Positions 29,939-39,215 are shown, counted from the stretch's first letter. The stretch is 64,000 bases of DNA from an uncultured Eubacteriales bacterium (GCA_900315585.1 OMZP01000003.1:1-64000), one strand, 5' to 3'. The notes: generated from the sequence alone by a model not told the origin. A program made the numbers and translations.

Positions 29939-31405
29939 TACAAATTCGTCCGTCACGGCCTTTTTCAGCGTCCAGCCTGTCACGGTCACGCCGGCGCTGG
30001 CGGCGTAGTGGTGCTCGTCGGCAGTGGGATAGGTGTGGGTGGTGAAGGTGGCCTCGCCGTCGTTCAGGAACAGCTCGGTGGAGCTGCGGTCGATGAAGGC
30101 GCGCAGCGTGCGAAGGGGCGCGTCCAGCGGGATCTCCAGCACCTCGCCCACCTGCTGGTTGAAGCGGTTGGCCATGCCCCGGCGGTCCACGGTGCAGACC
30201 CGGCGGGCCGCGTCATAGCTCAGCTTCATGCCGCCGGTGCCGTCCTCACGGGTGAACAGGGAGACTTCAAAATCGCCGTCTGGCGCGGTGATGGCCAGCT
30301 CGCAGGCGTCGGGCAGGGTGCCGTCCGGGGCGAGGGCCTTGTCCCTGAGCGATTCCAGCGCCGGGATGGGCGTCTGGACGAGCTTTCCGTCCTTCACCCG
30401 CAGCTCCCGGGGCAGGGACAGGCTGCCCTCCCAGTCCGCGTCCTCGTCGGCGGTGGGGTAGTGGTTGTCCGGCAGGCCGATCCAGGCGATCAGGATGGCC
30501 CGGTCCGGGTCGTAGGCGGCGGGCTCGATGGCAGCCCCCTGGGCGGCATAGAAGTCGAAGCCGTAGTCCAGGTGGCGGTAGGGGCCGTCGGGGGTGAAGG
30601 TCAGGGTGTCGTAGTCCATATGGCCGATGAGGTACACGTTGTGGTTGGTGCTCTCGCCCCGGCCGGGGAGCTTCGTGTACTGGGGGGAGAAGATGAGCAC
30701 GTCCCTGCCGGAGATGTTCACGATGTAGGGGCACTCCCACATGCCGCCGAAGGCCTCGTAGCCGGGCACCTTCAATTCCCCGGCGAAGGTCCAGCCGGAG
30801 AGGGGCTCCTTCGACTCATACACCAGCACGCAGCCCCGCCTGTCCAGCGTCTGCGCGCCCAGCAGGATGTAGAACTTCTGCTTCTGTTCGTTCCACACCA
30901 CCTTCGGGTCCCGCTGGTGCTCGCTGTGGTCGTCCCGGGGGCCGAACAGCGGCGCGTCCAGCTTCTTCGGGCGGTTGTCCTCGCCCAGCACGGCGGCGCA
31001 GGTGTAGGGGGTGCGGGTCCAGTCCTCGTCCCGGTGGTTGCCGGTGTAGAAGAAGATCAGGTCCTCCCCCCGGGTGATGGCGCTGCCGGAGTGGGCGCCG
31101 CGGTTGTCGTAATCCCGATCCGCCGCCAGGCCGATGCCGGCGTTGGTCCAGTGCACCAGGTCCGGACTGGTCACATGATACCAGTACTTCAACCCGTGCA
31201 CCGCACCCCAGGGACACCACTGGTAGCACAGGTGCCAGGTGCCCTTGTGCAGCGCGAAGCCGTTGGGGTCGCTTGACAGCCCGGTGATGGGCTGCACGTG
31301 CCAGGCCTGCCGGTAGGGAGAGGCCTGGGTCCGTTCGTAGAGGTCCCGGATGTCCTCCGGCCCCTTGAGCACGCGATACCGCTCCTCGCGGGTCCATTCC
31401 TTCAT
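29933..31405 (-). CDS. Sucrose-6-phosphate hydrolase / beta-fructofuranosidase (GH32)
   Basis: The 490-residue protein has a five-bladed propeller with LSSDPNGFAL (nucleophile Asp46, normally NDPNG), HQRDPKVVWN (RDP motif) and MWECPYIVNI (acid/base Glu), followed by a beta-sandwich with ELFLNDGEATFTT. No signal peptide is present, so it acts in the cytoplasm on sucrose, sucrose-6-phosphate or fructans. The change of N to S before the nucleophile is noteworthy but tolerated in some members. ATG 31405 is chosen because upstream codons lack a ribosome site. No sucrose PTS is seen here; the amylosucrase gene is 27 kb away. Confidence 0.9.
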   Translation of the reverse strand: MKEWTREERYRVLKGPEDIRDLYERTQASPYRQAWHVQPITGLSSDPNGFALHKGTWHLCYQWCPWGAVHGLKYWYHVTSPDLVHWTNAGIGLAADRDYDNRGAHSGSAITRGEDLIFFYTGNHRDEDWTRTPYTCAAVLGEDNRPKKLDAPLFGPRDDHSEHQRDPKVVWNEQKQKFYILLGAQTLDRRGCVLVYESKEPLSGWTFAGELKVPGYEAFGGMWECPYIVNISGRDVLIFSPQYTKLPGRGESTNHNVYLIGHMDYDTLTFTPDGPYRHLDYGFDFYAAQGAAIEPAAYDPDRAILIAWIGLPDNHYPTADEDADWEGSLSLPRELRVKDGKLVQTPIPALESLRDKALAPDGTLPDACELAITAPDGDFEVSLFTREDGTGGMKLSYDAARRVCTVDRRGMANRFNQQVGEVLEIPLDAPLRTLRAFIDRSSTELFLNDGEATFTTHTYPTADEHHYAASAGVTVTGWTLKKAVTDEFVL

Positions 31406-31459
31406 GTTCGTCCGCCCCTTTCGTTGGTTTTCTGTTGTTACTATCATAACATGAAATGC

Positions 31460-31795
31460 GGGATTAGGGAAGAGGGATTAGGGATTAGGAATAGTGGCTG
31501 CCGCGGTTGAGGGCCTTCCCCTTTGGGGAAGGTGGCATTTGCGGAGCGCGCGGAGCAAATGACGGAGGAGGTCCTTTGCGCAAGGTTTCGCGCATGAATT
31601 GCGGGAGTGGCGCGCGGTGGAATGTGAGGAGACCTCAGCCGACCTCCCTTCATTCGGCCTCCGGGGCTTACCAAACGCGCGCGCCCAATGCTGACGCATC
31701 GGGTCCCATCGCGCACGAACGGGCCCGTTCTCGCTAAAACAGTCCGCCGGACTGTTTTCCGGGCTCTCGAACCCTTTCCCAGAGGAGAAGGCTGA
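31460..31795. repeat. Heptamer arm and large CCTTCCCC element
   Basis: A single arm (GGGATTA, GGGAAGA, GGGATTA twice; 31460-31495) ends in GGCTGCCGCGG, the core of other arrays, but its partner arm is missing and a large element (about 31511-31795) begins instead. That element has GCCTTCCCCTTTGGGGAAGG at one end, a CATTTGC/GCAAATG hairpin and, near the other end, AAAACAGTCC/GGACTGTTTT (about 31737-31760). It occupies the gap between divergent genes; no gene is seen. Confidence 0.75.
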
Positions 31796-31835
31796 TTTGC
31801 CCCATGCCCGTATTCCCGCATCCTGTTTCCGCCTC

Positions 31836-31864
31836 TTGACATCTCCCCCGTCATAAACTATATT
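31836..31864 (+). promoter_or_regulatory. Promoter for the sulfhydrylase gene
   Basis: TTGACA (31836-31841), 17 bp, TATATT (31859-31864), 35 bp before ATG 31900. The leader is too short for a riboswitch. Confidence 0.82.
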
Positions 31865-31899
31865 TATACCATCCACACCACCCAAAGGAGGCAATCACC

Positions 31900-33183
31900 A
31901 TGCGAAAGAACGGCCTGGGCACGCGGTGCGTGCAGGGGGGGTACACCCCGAAGAACGGCGAGCCGCGCCAGCTCCCCATCATCCAGTCTACCACCTTCAA
32001 GTACGATACCAGCGAGGACATGGGAAAGCTGTTTGACCTGGAGGCCAGCGGCTACTTCTACACCCGCCTGCAGAACCCCACCAACGACAGGGTGGCGGCG
32101 AAGATCGCGGAATTGGAGGGCGGCACCGCCGCCATGCTGACCAGCTCCGGCCAGGCGGCGAACTTCTTCGCCCTGTTCAATGTCTGTTCCTGCGGGGACC
32201 ACATCGTCTCCTCCTCCACCATCTACGGCGGCACCTTCAACCTGATCGCCGTGACCATGGCAAAGATGGGCATCGAGGTGACCTTCGTGTCCCCGAACTG
32301 CACCGACGAGGAGCTGGACGCGGCGTTTAAGCCCAACACGAAGGCCGTGTTCGGCGAGACCATCGCCAACCCGGCGCTGACGGTGCTGGACATCGAGCAG
32401 TTTGCCCGGGCGGCCCACGCCCACGGTGTGCCGCTGATCATCGACAACACCTTCGCCACCCCGGTGAACTGCCGGCCCTTCGAGTGGGGCGCGGACATCG
32501 TCACCCACTCCACCACCAAGTACATGGACGGCCACGGCGTGGGCGTGGGCGGCGCCATCGTGGACAGCGGCAACTTCGACTGGATGGCCCACGCGGACAA
32601 GTTCCCCGGGCTGTGCACCCCCGACGAGAGCTATCACGGCATCACCTACGCCGAGAAGTTTGGAAACGGCGGCGCCTTCATCACCAAGTGCACCGCCCAG
32701 CTGATGCGGGACTTCGGCTCCATCCAGTCCCCCCAGAACGCCTTCTACCTGAACATGGGCCTGGAGAGCCTGCACGTGCGCATGAAGCGGCACTGCGAAA
32801 ACGGCCTGGCCGTGGCGTCGTTCCTGGAGAAGCAGGAGAAGGTGGCCTCCGTCAGCTACTGCGACCTGCCGGACAGCCCCTACCACGACCGGGCGGTGAA
32901 GTACCTGCCGAACGGCTCCTGCGGCGTGGTGAGCTTTGAGCTCAAGGGCGGCAGGGAGGCCGCCAGCCGGTTCATGAAGGCGCTGCGCCTGGCCGCCATC
33001 GAGACCCACGTGGCCGACGCCCGCACCTGCTGTTTGAACCCCGCCAGCAGCACCCACCGCCAGATGACCGACGAGCAGCTGAAGGCCGCCGGGGTGCCCG
33101 CGGGCCTCATCCGCATCTCCTGCGGCCTGGAGGACGCCGAGGATTTGATCGCCGACATCGCCCAGGCGCTGGAGGAAGCCTGA
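31900..33183 (+). CDS. O-acetylhomoserine sulfhydrylase-type PLP enzyme
   Basis: The 427-residue protein belongs to the Cys/Met metabolism PLP family: YFYTRLQNPTNDRVAAKIAE, SSGQAANFFALFNVCSCGD, DNTFATPVNCRPFEWGADIV and the PLP-binding Lys in HSTTKYMDGHG. Long insertions after the Lys (FPGLCTPDESYHGITYAE) are typical of O-acetylhomoserine aminocarboxypropyltransferases, which make homocysteine or methionine from O-acetylhomoserine and sulfide or methanethiol. Other family members cannot be fully excluded. AAGGAGG precedes ATG 31900. It fits with the presumed cyst(e)ine importer at 10-13.5 kb. Confidence 0.88.
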   Translation: MRKNGLGTRCVQGGYTPKNGEPRQLPIIQSTTFKYDTSEDMGKLFDLEASGYFYTRLQNPTNDRVAAKIAELEGGTAAMLTSSGQAANFFALFNVCSCGDHIVSSSTIYGGTFNLIAVTMAKMGIEVTFVSPNCTDEELDAAFKPNTKAVFGETIANPALTVLDIEQFARAAHAHGVPLIIDNTFATPVNCRPFEWGADIVTHSTTKYMDGHGVGVGGAIVDSGNFDWMAHADKFPGLCTPDESYHGITYAEKFGNGGAFITKCTAQLMRDFGSIQSPQNAFYLNMGLESLHVRMKRHCENGLAVASFLEKQEKVASVSYCDLPDSPYHDRAVKYLPNGSCGVVSFELKGGREAASRFMKALRLAAIETHVADARTCCLNPASSTHRQMTDEQLKAAGVPAGLIRISCGLEDAEDLIADIAQALEEA

Positions 33184-33193
33184 CGCCTTGCTT

Positions 33194-33488
33194 GAATGAG
33201 GAGTGAGGAGTGAGGAATGAGGAGTTCAGGAGGAAATCCTTGCGGATTTCTCCGATTTGATGGGACCCGGATTGCCACGTCGGGCTAAAGCCCTCCTCGC
33301 AATGACGTAGTACAAACGGAAAGCTGCGTTTCTATAGGAATGCTTCGAGCCATTCACGAACAACGTCATTGCGAGGAGCGAAGCGACGTGGCAATCCGGT
33401 CCTCTATGAATGAAACAAATCCCGAAGGGATTTGCACATCAATTCCTCATTCCTCACTCCTCATTCCTCATTAATTTCTCATTCCTCA
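33194..33488. repeat. Nested repeat: heptamer array around a CATTGCGAGGAG inverted repeat
   Basis: Left arm (33194-33228): GAATGAG/GAGTGAG units. Right arm (33432-33488): CTCATTC/CTCACTC units, partly duplicated. Inside are the same GAAATCC/GGATTTC and AAATCCC/GGGATTT hairpins as at 8769-8930, but here a 140-bp inverted repeat (GGATTGCCACGTCGG with its complement, around CGTCATTGCGAGGAG) sits in the middle. No gene is seen. Confidence 0.82.
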
Positions 33489-33508
33489 TTTGTATCCAGG
33501 AGCAAACA

Positions 33509-34279
33509 ATGAACGAACCGTTGATCCGTCCCATCCCCCAGCAGCGGGTGATCGGGAAGCTGGACGAATACATGTCCCGGCGGGACTACGCCGGGGCGGA
33601 GCGCCACCTGCTGTACTGGCAGGAGGAGGCCCGGGCGGGGAACGACCTGCGGGGGCTTTTGATGGTGCGCAACGAATTGGTGGGCCACTACCGAAAGACC
33701 GCCCAGCGGGAGAAGGCCATGGCCGCGGCGGAGGGGGCGCTTTCCCTGATCGACGCGCTGGACTTCGGCGGCACCCTCAGCGCCGGGACCACCTATGTGA
33801 ACGCGGCCACGATGATGAACGCCTTCGGCGAGAATGAGCGGGCCATGGCGCTGTTTGAGCGGGCGCGGGGGATCTACGAATCCGCCGCCGCCACGAGACC
33901 GGAGCTTCTGGGCGGGCTCTACAACAACATGGCGCTGACCTGCGCGGCCCTGGGCCGGTACGACGAGGCCGACGCCCTCTACGACCGCGCCATGGACGCG
34001 ATGGCCCGGGCTCCCCACGGGGCGCTGGAGCAGGCCATCACCTGCCTGAACCGGGCGAACCTGGTGGAGGCGCGGGACGGCCTGGAGGCGGGGGAGCGGG
34101 CGATCAACGCCCTGGTGGAGCGGGCCGCGGAGCTTCTGCACCGGGACGGCCTGGACCACGACGGCTACTACGCCTTCGTGTGCGAGAAGTGCGCGCCCAC
34201 CTTCGACTACTACGGCTTCTTCGCCGAGGCCGCGGCCCTTCGGGAGGAGGCGGAGCGGATCTATGCGGCGGGGAATTGA
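33509..34279 (+). CDS. Tetratricopeptide-repeat protein
   Basis: The 256-residue protein is all-helical with TPR-like motifs, e.g. GGLYNNMALTCAALGRYDEA followed by DALYDRAM, and two less clear units before it. No enzyme motif or signal peptide is present. The start ATG 33509 follows AGGAG; the frame upstream is repeat sequence. Its last 17 bases overlap the next gene, a DUF4037 protein, with which TPR proteins are often paired or fused in Firmicutes. It probably works as a partner or scaffold; the role is unknown. Confidence 0.8.
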   Translation: MNEPLIRPIPQQRVIGKLDEYMSRRDYAGAERHLLYWQEEARAGNDLRGLLMVRNELVGHYRKTAQREKAMAAAEGALSLIDALDFGGTLSAGTTYVNAATMMNAFGENERAMALFERARGIYESAAATRPELLGGLYNNMALTCAALGRYDEADALYDRAMDAMARAPHGALEQAITCLNRANLVEARDGLEAGERAINALVERAAELLHRDGLDHDGYYAFVCEKCAPTFDYYGFFAEAAALREEAERIYAAGN

Positions 34280-35207
34280 CCTGGCCCGGGCCTACTGGGA
34301 GGCCTACGGCCTGCCGATGCTGCGGGAGCGGTTCCCGGAGCTGACGGATCGGGTGGCGGCGGGGCTGTTCGGCAGCGGCTCGGAGTGCTTCGGCTACGAC
34401 GACGCCCTCTCCCGGGACCACGACTTCGAGCCGGGGTTCATGCTGCTCTTGCCGGGGGAGGACGCGGTGGACCGCCGCACGGCCTTCCTGCTGGAGCGGG
34501 CCTACGCCAAACTGCCGAAGGCGTTCATGGGCCTGGAGCGCGGCGGGCTCGCCCCGGTGGGCGGGCCGCGCCATGGCGTGCTCCGAACCGCGGAGGTCTT
34601 CACGGAGAAAGTGGGGTCGCCGGATGGCGTGCTGACCGTGGGTCAGTGGCTGCAAATCCCGGAATACGCCCTGGCCGAGGCCGTGAACGGCGCGATCTTC
34701 TTCGACGGCAGCGGCGAGGTGACGGCGATTCGCGAAAGGCTCGCCCGCTACCCGGAGGACATCAGAAGGAAGAAGCTGGCGGGGCAGCTGCTCTTGATGG
34801 GCCAGGCGGGGCAGTACAACTATCCCCGGTGTCTGGGCCACGGCGAAGGGGGCGCGGCCCAGCTGGCGGCCATCGAGTTCGCCCGCGCCGCCATGGCGGC
34901 GGTGTTCCTGCTCAACGGCGTCTACCAGCCCTATTACAAGTGGGCGTTCCGCGCCATGCGGGCGCTGCCGAAGCTGAATTTGCTGGCGGAGCTGGCGGAA
35001 TTCCTGATCACCACCGACAACGACGGAGACCTCGCCGAAGAGAAGCGGCGGGTGATCGAGGACATGGCCCGGGACGTGATCGAAGAGCTGCGCGCCCAGG
35101 GCCTCACCCGGGCTGACGGCGGCGACCTGGAGAAGCACGCCTATTCCGTCAACGATGCCATCGGGGACGGGGAGATCCGGAATCTGCATATCCTGGCTGC
35201 GGTGTAG
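34263..35207 (+). CDS. DUF4037 nucleotidyltransferase-like protein
   Basis: The 314-residue protein contains GLFGSGSECFGYDDALSRDH followed by DFEPGF, which resembles the GS...D.D motif of nucleotidyltransferase folds and is the mark of DUF4037. LVGQWLQIPEYALAEAVNGA-like text and PRCLGHGEGGAAQLAAIEFA are further conserved parts. Its substrate is unknown; it could modify a small molecule, tRNA or protein. Start ATG 34263 lies inside the TPR gene, so the two are translationally coupled. No regulatory element specific to it is visible. Confidence 0.82.
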   Translation: MRRGIDLARAYWEAYGLPMLRERFPELTDRVAAGLFGSGSECFGYDDALSRDHDFEPGFMLLLPGEDAVDRRTAFLLERAYAKLPKAFMGLERGGLAPVGGPRHGVLRTAEVFTEKVGSPDGVLTVGQWLQIPEYALAEAVNGAIFFDGSGEVTAIRERLARYPEDIRRKKLAGQLLLMGQAGQYNYPRCLGHGEGGAAQLAAIEFARAAMAAVFLLNGVYQPYYKWAFRAMRALPKLNLLAELAEFLITTDNDGDLAEEKRRVIEDMARDVIEELRAQGLTRADGGDLEKHAYSVNDAIGDGEIRNLHILAAV

Positions 35208-35240
35208 AGGGAGATTTGTTTTTTTGGGAACGGGTTTTTT

Positions 35241-35327
35241 GGCGGCCTGCTTCGCTGTTTGGTGAAGCTTCGCGCTCAGCACATCGCGCTGAGCAGCTTG
35301 CTTCAAAGCACGACTCAGCAGGCCGCC
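35241..35327. repeat. 87-bp three-stem element, subfamily A (copy 2)
   Basis: Same as 9500-9586 except for changes such as GAGCAGCTTGC for GAGCCGCTCGC near the apex. Flanked by TTTTTT before and TTTT after; lies downstream of DUF4037. Confidence 0.82.
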
Positions 35328-35373
35328 TTTTCCGCTGGGAAGCAGCGAGGAAGGTATGCGGCTTTCGGCAATG

Positions 35374-35560
35374 CGGACAGCATGAATGCTGTCCCTACGA
35401 AGGTCGATGAGGGATGATACACCCCGTAGGGACGCCATTCATGGCGTCCGTGAATGCAGGGGCGCAGGGGCGGACTATCCGTCGTTGCGCCGCCTTTTTT
35501 ATGTGCATTGTGCAATGCCGCGCGGCAGCGATTGGCCCCGGCCCCGCCGGGTTGAAGAAC
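35374..35560. repeat. Two CCTACG palindromes and a GCGGCAGC module
   Basis: GGACAGCAT/ATGCTGTCC with CCTACG (about 35374-35400), GGACGCCAT/ATGGCGTCC with CCGTAGG (about 35423-35450), and GCGGCAGCGATTGGCCCCGG/CCCCGCCGGG (about 35521-35550). The rest of the 450-bp gap before the next gene shows no gene; a weak TTATCAT -10 is near 35594. Confidence 0.72.
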
Positions 35561-35660
35561 TTCAAATCCTTCAAGTTTCGTTTAAGGAAATCCTGTTATC
35601 ATGGCATCGTCGACAGGGAAGAACCTTCCAAAACAAATCAACGAAACGGAGGATAACACC

Positions 35661-36785
35661 ATGAAGAAGTTTATTGCGATCATAATGACCCTCGCCGTGA
35701 TGGCGACCGCAACCGTGCTGCCCGCGCTGGCCGAGGAGGCCGCCGCCCAGCCGCAGCAGACCTTCGAGCAGCAGCCCACCGAGGGGAACGTCCCCAGCGA
35801 GGGGAACGTCCCCAGCGAGGGCAGCGCCCCCGAAGCCCCGACCGAGAAGCCCGATCAGAAGCCGAACGACATGCCCGACCAGAAGCCAGACAGTGCGCCC
35901 ACCGAGGGCAACGTCCCCACCGAGGGCAGCGCGCCCGCCGAGGACTCCAACACCAACGACGACAACGCCCCCGCTGAAAATCAGCAGCCCTCCCAGGGCC
36001 AGATGCCCTCTCAGGGCCAGCAGCCCGCTTCGGGCCAGCAGCCCGCCCAGGGCATGGTGCCCGGACGCGGCCAGATGCCGAACCAGGGCAGGATGCCCAG
36101 CCAGGGCCAGATGCCCAACCAGAACGGTCAGATGAACGGCAAGGGCCAGATGGGCCAGCTCCCGAACCAGAACGGCCAGAATGACTGTCAGCCCGCCCAG
36201 GGCCAGCAGCCCTCTCAGGGTCAGCAGCCCTCTCAGGGTCAGATGCCTTCCCGGGGTCAGCAGCCCAGCCAGGGCATGGTGCCCTCCCAGGGCCAGCAGA
36301 AGCAGGCCGGCAAGGGCCTGAATGGCAATCGCGGCCAGATGAACGGCAAGGGTCAGCAGGGCCAGGTGCCGAACCAGAACGGCAGGGGCCAGCAGGGCCA
36401 GCGCCCGATGAACGGCCTGGGCATGCGGGACATGTTCAACAAGGGCCGCCTGGACTTTGACGCGCTGGTGAAGGACGGCGTGATCACCCAGGAGACCTGT
36501 GACAGCATCAAGACCTACCTGCAGGAGCACGCCCCGGCGCAGCCGGAAGCCCCCGCCGAGGGCAGCGTGCCCACCGAGGGCAACGTGCCCACCGAGGGCA
36601 ACGTGCCCACCGAGGGCAGCGAGCCCACCGAGGGTGAAGCGCCTGCTGAGGGCGAGGCTCCCGCCGAGGGCGAGGCTCCCGCGGAAATCGAGGTGCCCGA
36701 CCTGCTGAACGACCTGCTGAGCAGCGACGTGATCACCCAGGCCGAGTACGAGGCCATCACCGCCTGGCAGAACGGCGCGGAGTGA
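35661..36785 (+). CDS. Secreted Gln/Pro/Gly/Met-rich repeat protein
   Basis: I do not recognise a family. The 374-residue precursor has a signal peptide ([20 protein letters not shown] then PALA). Residues about 35-75 and 300-345 hold repeats of (P)[19 protein letters not shown]; the middle third is built of [24 protein letters not shown]-like repeats. Two short similar segments, [20 protein letters not shown] and [19 protein letters not shown], flank the second Glu-rich region and look like a duplicated helical motif known from small Firmicute secreted proteins. It is probably disordered and surface-associated. The ATG at 35661 follows GGAGG. A tannase-like secreted protein is encoded next. 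Confidence 0.75.
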   Translation: MKKFIAIIMTLAVMATATVLPALAEEAAAQPQQTFEQQPTEGNVPSEGNVPSEGSAPEAPTEKPDQKPNDMPDQKPDSAPTEGNVPTEGSAPAEDSNTNDDNAPAENQQPSQGQMPSQGQQPASGQQPAQGMVPGRGQMPNQGRMPSQGQMPNQNGQMNGKGQMGQLPNQNGQNDCQPAQGQQPSQGQQPSQGQMPSRGQQPSQGMVPSQGQQKQAGKGLNGNRGQMNGKGQQGQVPNQNGRGQQGQRPMNGLGMRDMFNKGRLDFDALVKDGVITQETCDSIKTYLQEHAPAQPEAPAEGSVPTEGNVPTEGNVPTEGSEPTEGEAPAEGEAPAEGEAPAEIEVPDLLNDLLSSDVITQAEYEAITAWQNGAE

Positions 36786-36796
36786 TTCCCAAGGAC

Positions 36797-36826
36797 GGAG
36801 GAGGCAGCCGCCTCCTCCTTGATTTT
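36797..36826 (+). terminator. Rho-independent terminator
   Basis: GGAGGAGGC (36797-36805) pairs with GCCTCCTCC (36810-36818), loop AGCC, followed by TTGATTTT. Confidence 0.82.
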
Positions 36827-36848
36827 AGACAGTTAACAATGATATAAT
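36819..36848 (+). promoter_or_regulatory. Promoter for the tannase-like gene
   Basis: TTGATT (36819-36824), 18 bp, TATAAT (36843-36848); the -35 lies in the T-tract of the preceding terminator. GAGGAGGG precedes ATG 36879. Confidence 0.65.
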
Positions 36849-36878
36849 GAGTAAAAATCCATCGAGGAGGGAACGACC

Positions 36879-39080
36879 ATGAAAAAGGGGTTTGCGCTGC
36901 TGATGGCGCTGGCGCTGGCGATCGGCTGCTGCGGCGGGTTTGCCGGGGCGGAGGGCGCGGAGGCGTCGGACAAGGCGGCGATCGAAGCCGCCCTGGACCT
37001 GAGCAACATGGACCAGGAGTGGACCTACAGCGCCGAGGCGGACGCCTGGACGCTGGGCATCGTGACGGCGGTGACGAACCCCGTCATTCCCGACGAGGAG
37101 GGCGTGTCCGTGTGCGTGCCCGGGGCCTATGTCCTGGGCATCGACACCGACGGCGACGACGAGGCGGACGTGACCGCCGCGGAAGCCTCCGGCGCGGTGG
37201 CTGGCAGCCTGGTGATCGACGACGAGGCCGAGATCACCAGCGAGAACGGCCAGGTGTACACTGCGGCCACGGCTCCGGTGATCCTGAACACCGGCGCGGC
37301 GGGCTACGGCAATGCCACGAACACCCTCGCGTCCTCCGCCTATGCCGCCCAGGGCTACATCAACGTGGCCTGCGGCAACCGGGGCAAGCAGGATGCCTAC
37401 ACCGACGAGACCGGCGACACCGTCTACACCGGCGACGCGCCCAGCTGCCTCGTGGACCAGAAGGCGGCGGCCCGCTTCGTGAAGTACAACATCCTGCTGG
37501 GCAACCTCCCCGGCAGCGTGGACTACTGGGTGTCCACCGGCGGCAGCGGCGGCGGGGCCCACGCGGTGATGTTCGCGGCCACCAGCAACCATCCCGACTT
37601 CTACGACTACCAGATCGAGGTCGGCGCGGTGGGCGTGTACCGAAACGAGGACGGCAGCTATGCCACCACCGTCACCATCGACGGCCAGGAGGTGGAGCTG
37701 TCCGACGGGGCCTGGGGCTGCGTGGCCTACAGCGCCATCACGCCGCTGTACGAGGCGGACATGGCCCTGGCCTTCGAGTACACCCTGAACGAAGATTTCA
37801 GCTACAACACCGATTTCCAGAAGGCCCTGGCCGGGGCGCTGTCGGAGCTCTACATGACCTACATCAACGACCAGGAGCTGACCGCGGACGAGGCCGAGGT
37901 GGGCTTCGACCTGGACGGCGACGGCGCGCTGAACAGCACCGTGGCGCTGACCATCGAGTACGACCCGGAGCAGTATGCCGACACCAACGGCTACGGCGGC
38001 AGCTACCTGGACCTGTACCGGGCGGAGCTGACCGAGAATCTGCAATGGTACGTGGACAACCTGGCCTATGCCGAGGGCTGGACCTGGTTTGACGCGGACG
38101 GCAACGCCCTGTCGGACGAGGCGGTGGCGGCCATGACCGACCTGGACCGGGCCGCGGCCTTCATCGAGGGCCGCTACGCCAAGGGCTCCACGGGCCGCGG
38201 CGGCTTCGGTGGCGGCATGGGCGGCGGCATGGGCCCCAGCGGCATGAACGGCAAGGCGGACTTTGGCGGCAAGCCCGATTTTGAAGGCGGCGAGAAGCCG
38301 GACTTTGAAAATGGCGAGGGCTTCCCCGGCGGCATGGGCGGCCCCTCCGAAACCGGCGACGAGATGGCCGTGGGCACCCCCGACGCGGGCACCACCCAGG
38401 CGGCGGGCAGCGGTGTGGATTCCCAAAACTACGCCACCTTTGAGGAATTGCTGGCGGCCTACCAGGCCGACCTGGACGCGCTGGAGATGGGCGACCGCTA
38501 CGGCAACAACCCGGTGGACCTGTACAACCCGCTGGACTACATCGGCGACACCAACACCGAGGACCCCGAGTGGCTGCGCATTGTCTGCGGCGCGGTGGAG
38601 GGCGACATCGCCATGTTCAACTCCCTGAATTTGCAGCTGGCGGCCCTGAGCGCCGGCATCGACGCCACCATCGAGTGGCAGTGGGACGGCGGCCATGTGC
38701 CCGGTGAGGTGCTGGGCGAGAGCCTGGCGCTGTGGGTGGACCGGATGTACGGCGAGTATGCCGACGACGGCGTGGCCGTGGAGAAGGCCGAGGCCATCCC
38801 CCAGGCGGAAAACGGCGACGCCGAGAGCCCCACCGGCACGGACCTGTCCGACTGGGTGACCCTCTCGGAGGACGGCAGCGTGTCCTTCGCCTTCGCGGAC
38901 GGCATGGCCTACCGCACCGGCGGGGCCAGCAAGGCCGTGCCCGGCTTCGACGTGATCGACTACGGCCAGGAGGACTACGTGTTCGGCGACGAGACCACCG
39001 ACGCCCGCCACTGGAGCGAATACGTGCTCCAGGCTCTGGAGGACAACGAGGAGACGCTGGCCGGGCTGTTCAACCAGTAA
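36879..39080 (+). CDS. Secreted alpha/beta-hydrolase, subtype-B tannase-like, with Gly/Met-rich insertion
   Basis: The 733-residue precursor has a signal peptide ending near AGAEG. GYINVACGNRGKQDAYTDET, CLVDQKAAARFVKYNILLGN and STGGSGGGAHAVMFAATSNH resemble bacterial subtype-B tannases and feruloyl-esterase-like hydrolases; the Ser in GGSGGG would be the nucleophile, and the late WQWDGGHVPGEVLGESLALW provides the likely His. Between about residues 425 and 490 lies a low-complexity insert (GRGGFGGGMGGGMGPSGMNG, KPDFEGGEKPDFENGEG) not expected in the fold. A probable role is cleaving plant phenolic or gallate esters outside the cell. The substrate is unproven. Confidence 0.72.
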   Translation: MKKGFALLMALALAIGCCGGFAGAEGAEASDKAAIEAALDLSNMDQEWTYSAEADAWTLGIVTAVTNPVIPDEEGVSVCVPGAYVLGIDTDGDDEADVTAAEASGAVAGSLVIDDEAEITSENGQVYTAATAPVILNTGAAGYGNATNTLASSAYAAQGYINVACGNRGKQDAYTDETGDTVYTGDAPSCLVDQKAAARFVKYNILLGNLPGSVDYWVSTGGSGGGAHAVMFAATSNHPDFYDYQIEVGAVGVYRNEDGSYATTVTIDGQEVELSDGAWGCVAYSAITPLYEADMALAFEYTLNEDFSYNTDFQKALAGALSELYMTYINDQELTADEAEVGFDLDGDGALNSTVALTIEYDPEQYADTNGYGGSYLDLYRAELTENLQWYVDNLAYAEGWTWFDADGNALSDEAVAAMTDLDRAAAFIEGRYAKGSTGRGGFGGGMGGGMGPSGMNGKADFGGKPDFEGGEKPDFENGEGFPGGMGGPSETGDEMAVGTPDAGTTQAAGSGVDSQNYATFEELLAAYQADLDALEMGDRYGNNPVDLYNPLDYIGDTNTEDPEWLRIVCGAVEGDIAMFNSLNLQLAALSAGIDATIEWQWDGGHVPGEVLGESLALWVDRMYGEYADDGVAVEKAEAIPQAENGDAESPTGTDLSDWVTLSEDGSVSFAFADGMAYRTGGASKAVPGFDVIDYGQEDYVFGDETTDARHWSEYVLQALEDNEETLAGLFNQ

Positions 39081-39093
39081 GGATGCTCTGTTT

Positions 39094-39124
39094 CCCTGCC
39101 TCCCCTGTGCAAAGGGAGGCAGGG
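39094..39124 (+). terminator. Rho-independent terminator
   Basis: CCCTGCCTCCC (39094-39104) pairs with GGGAGGCAGGG (39114-39124), followed by ATTGATTTTGG. Confidence 0.8.
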
Positions 39125-39186
39125 ATTGATTTTGGCATTTTCTCACAATACCGCAACAGGAGATGAGAATAAATCAAGATTCTGCG

Positions 39187-39215
39187 TTGCCAAGCCGCGC
39201 AAAACCCGATATAAT
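39187..39215 (+). promoter_or_regulatory. Promoter for the GH120 gene
   Basis: TTGCCA (39187-39192), 17 bp, TATAAT (39210-39215), about 40 bp before ATG 39256. Confidence 0.78.

Noticed and set aside
31842-31899. SAM or T-box riboswitch before the sulfhydrylase gene
   Set aside because: The leader from the promoter to ATG is only about 30 nt, too short for either.
36825-39146. A 773-codon minus-strand frame opposite the tannase-like gene
   Set aside because: Same shadow effect; the plus strand has a signal peptide, promoter and terminator.
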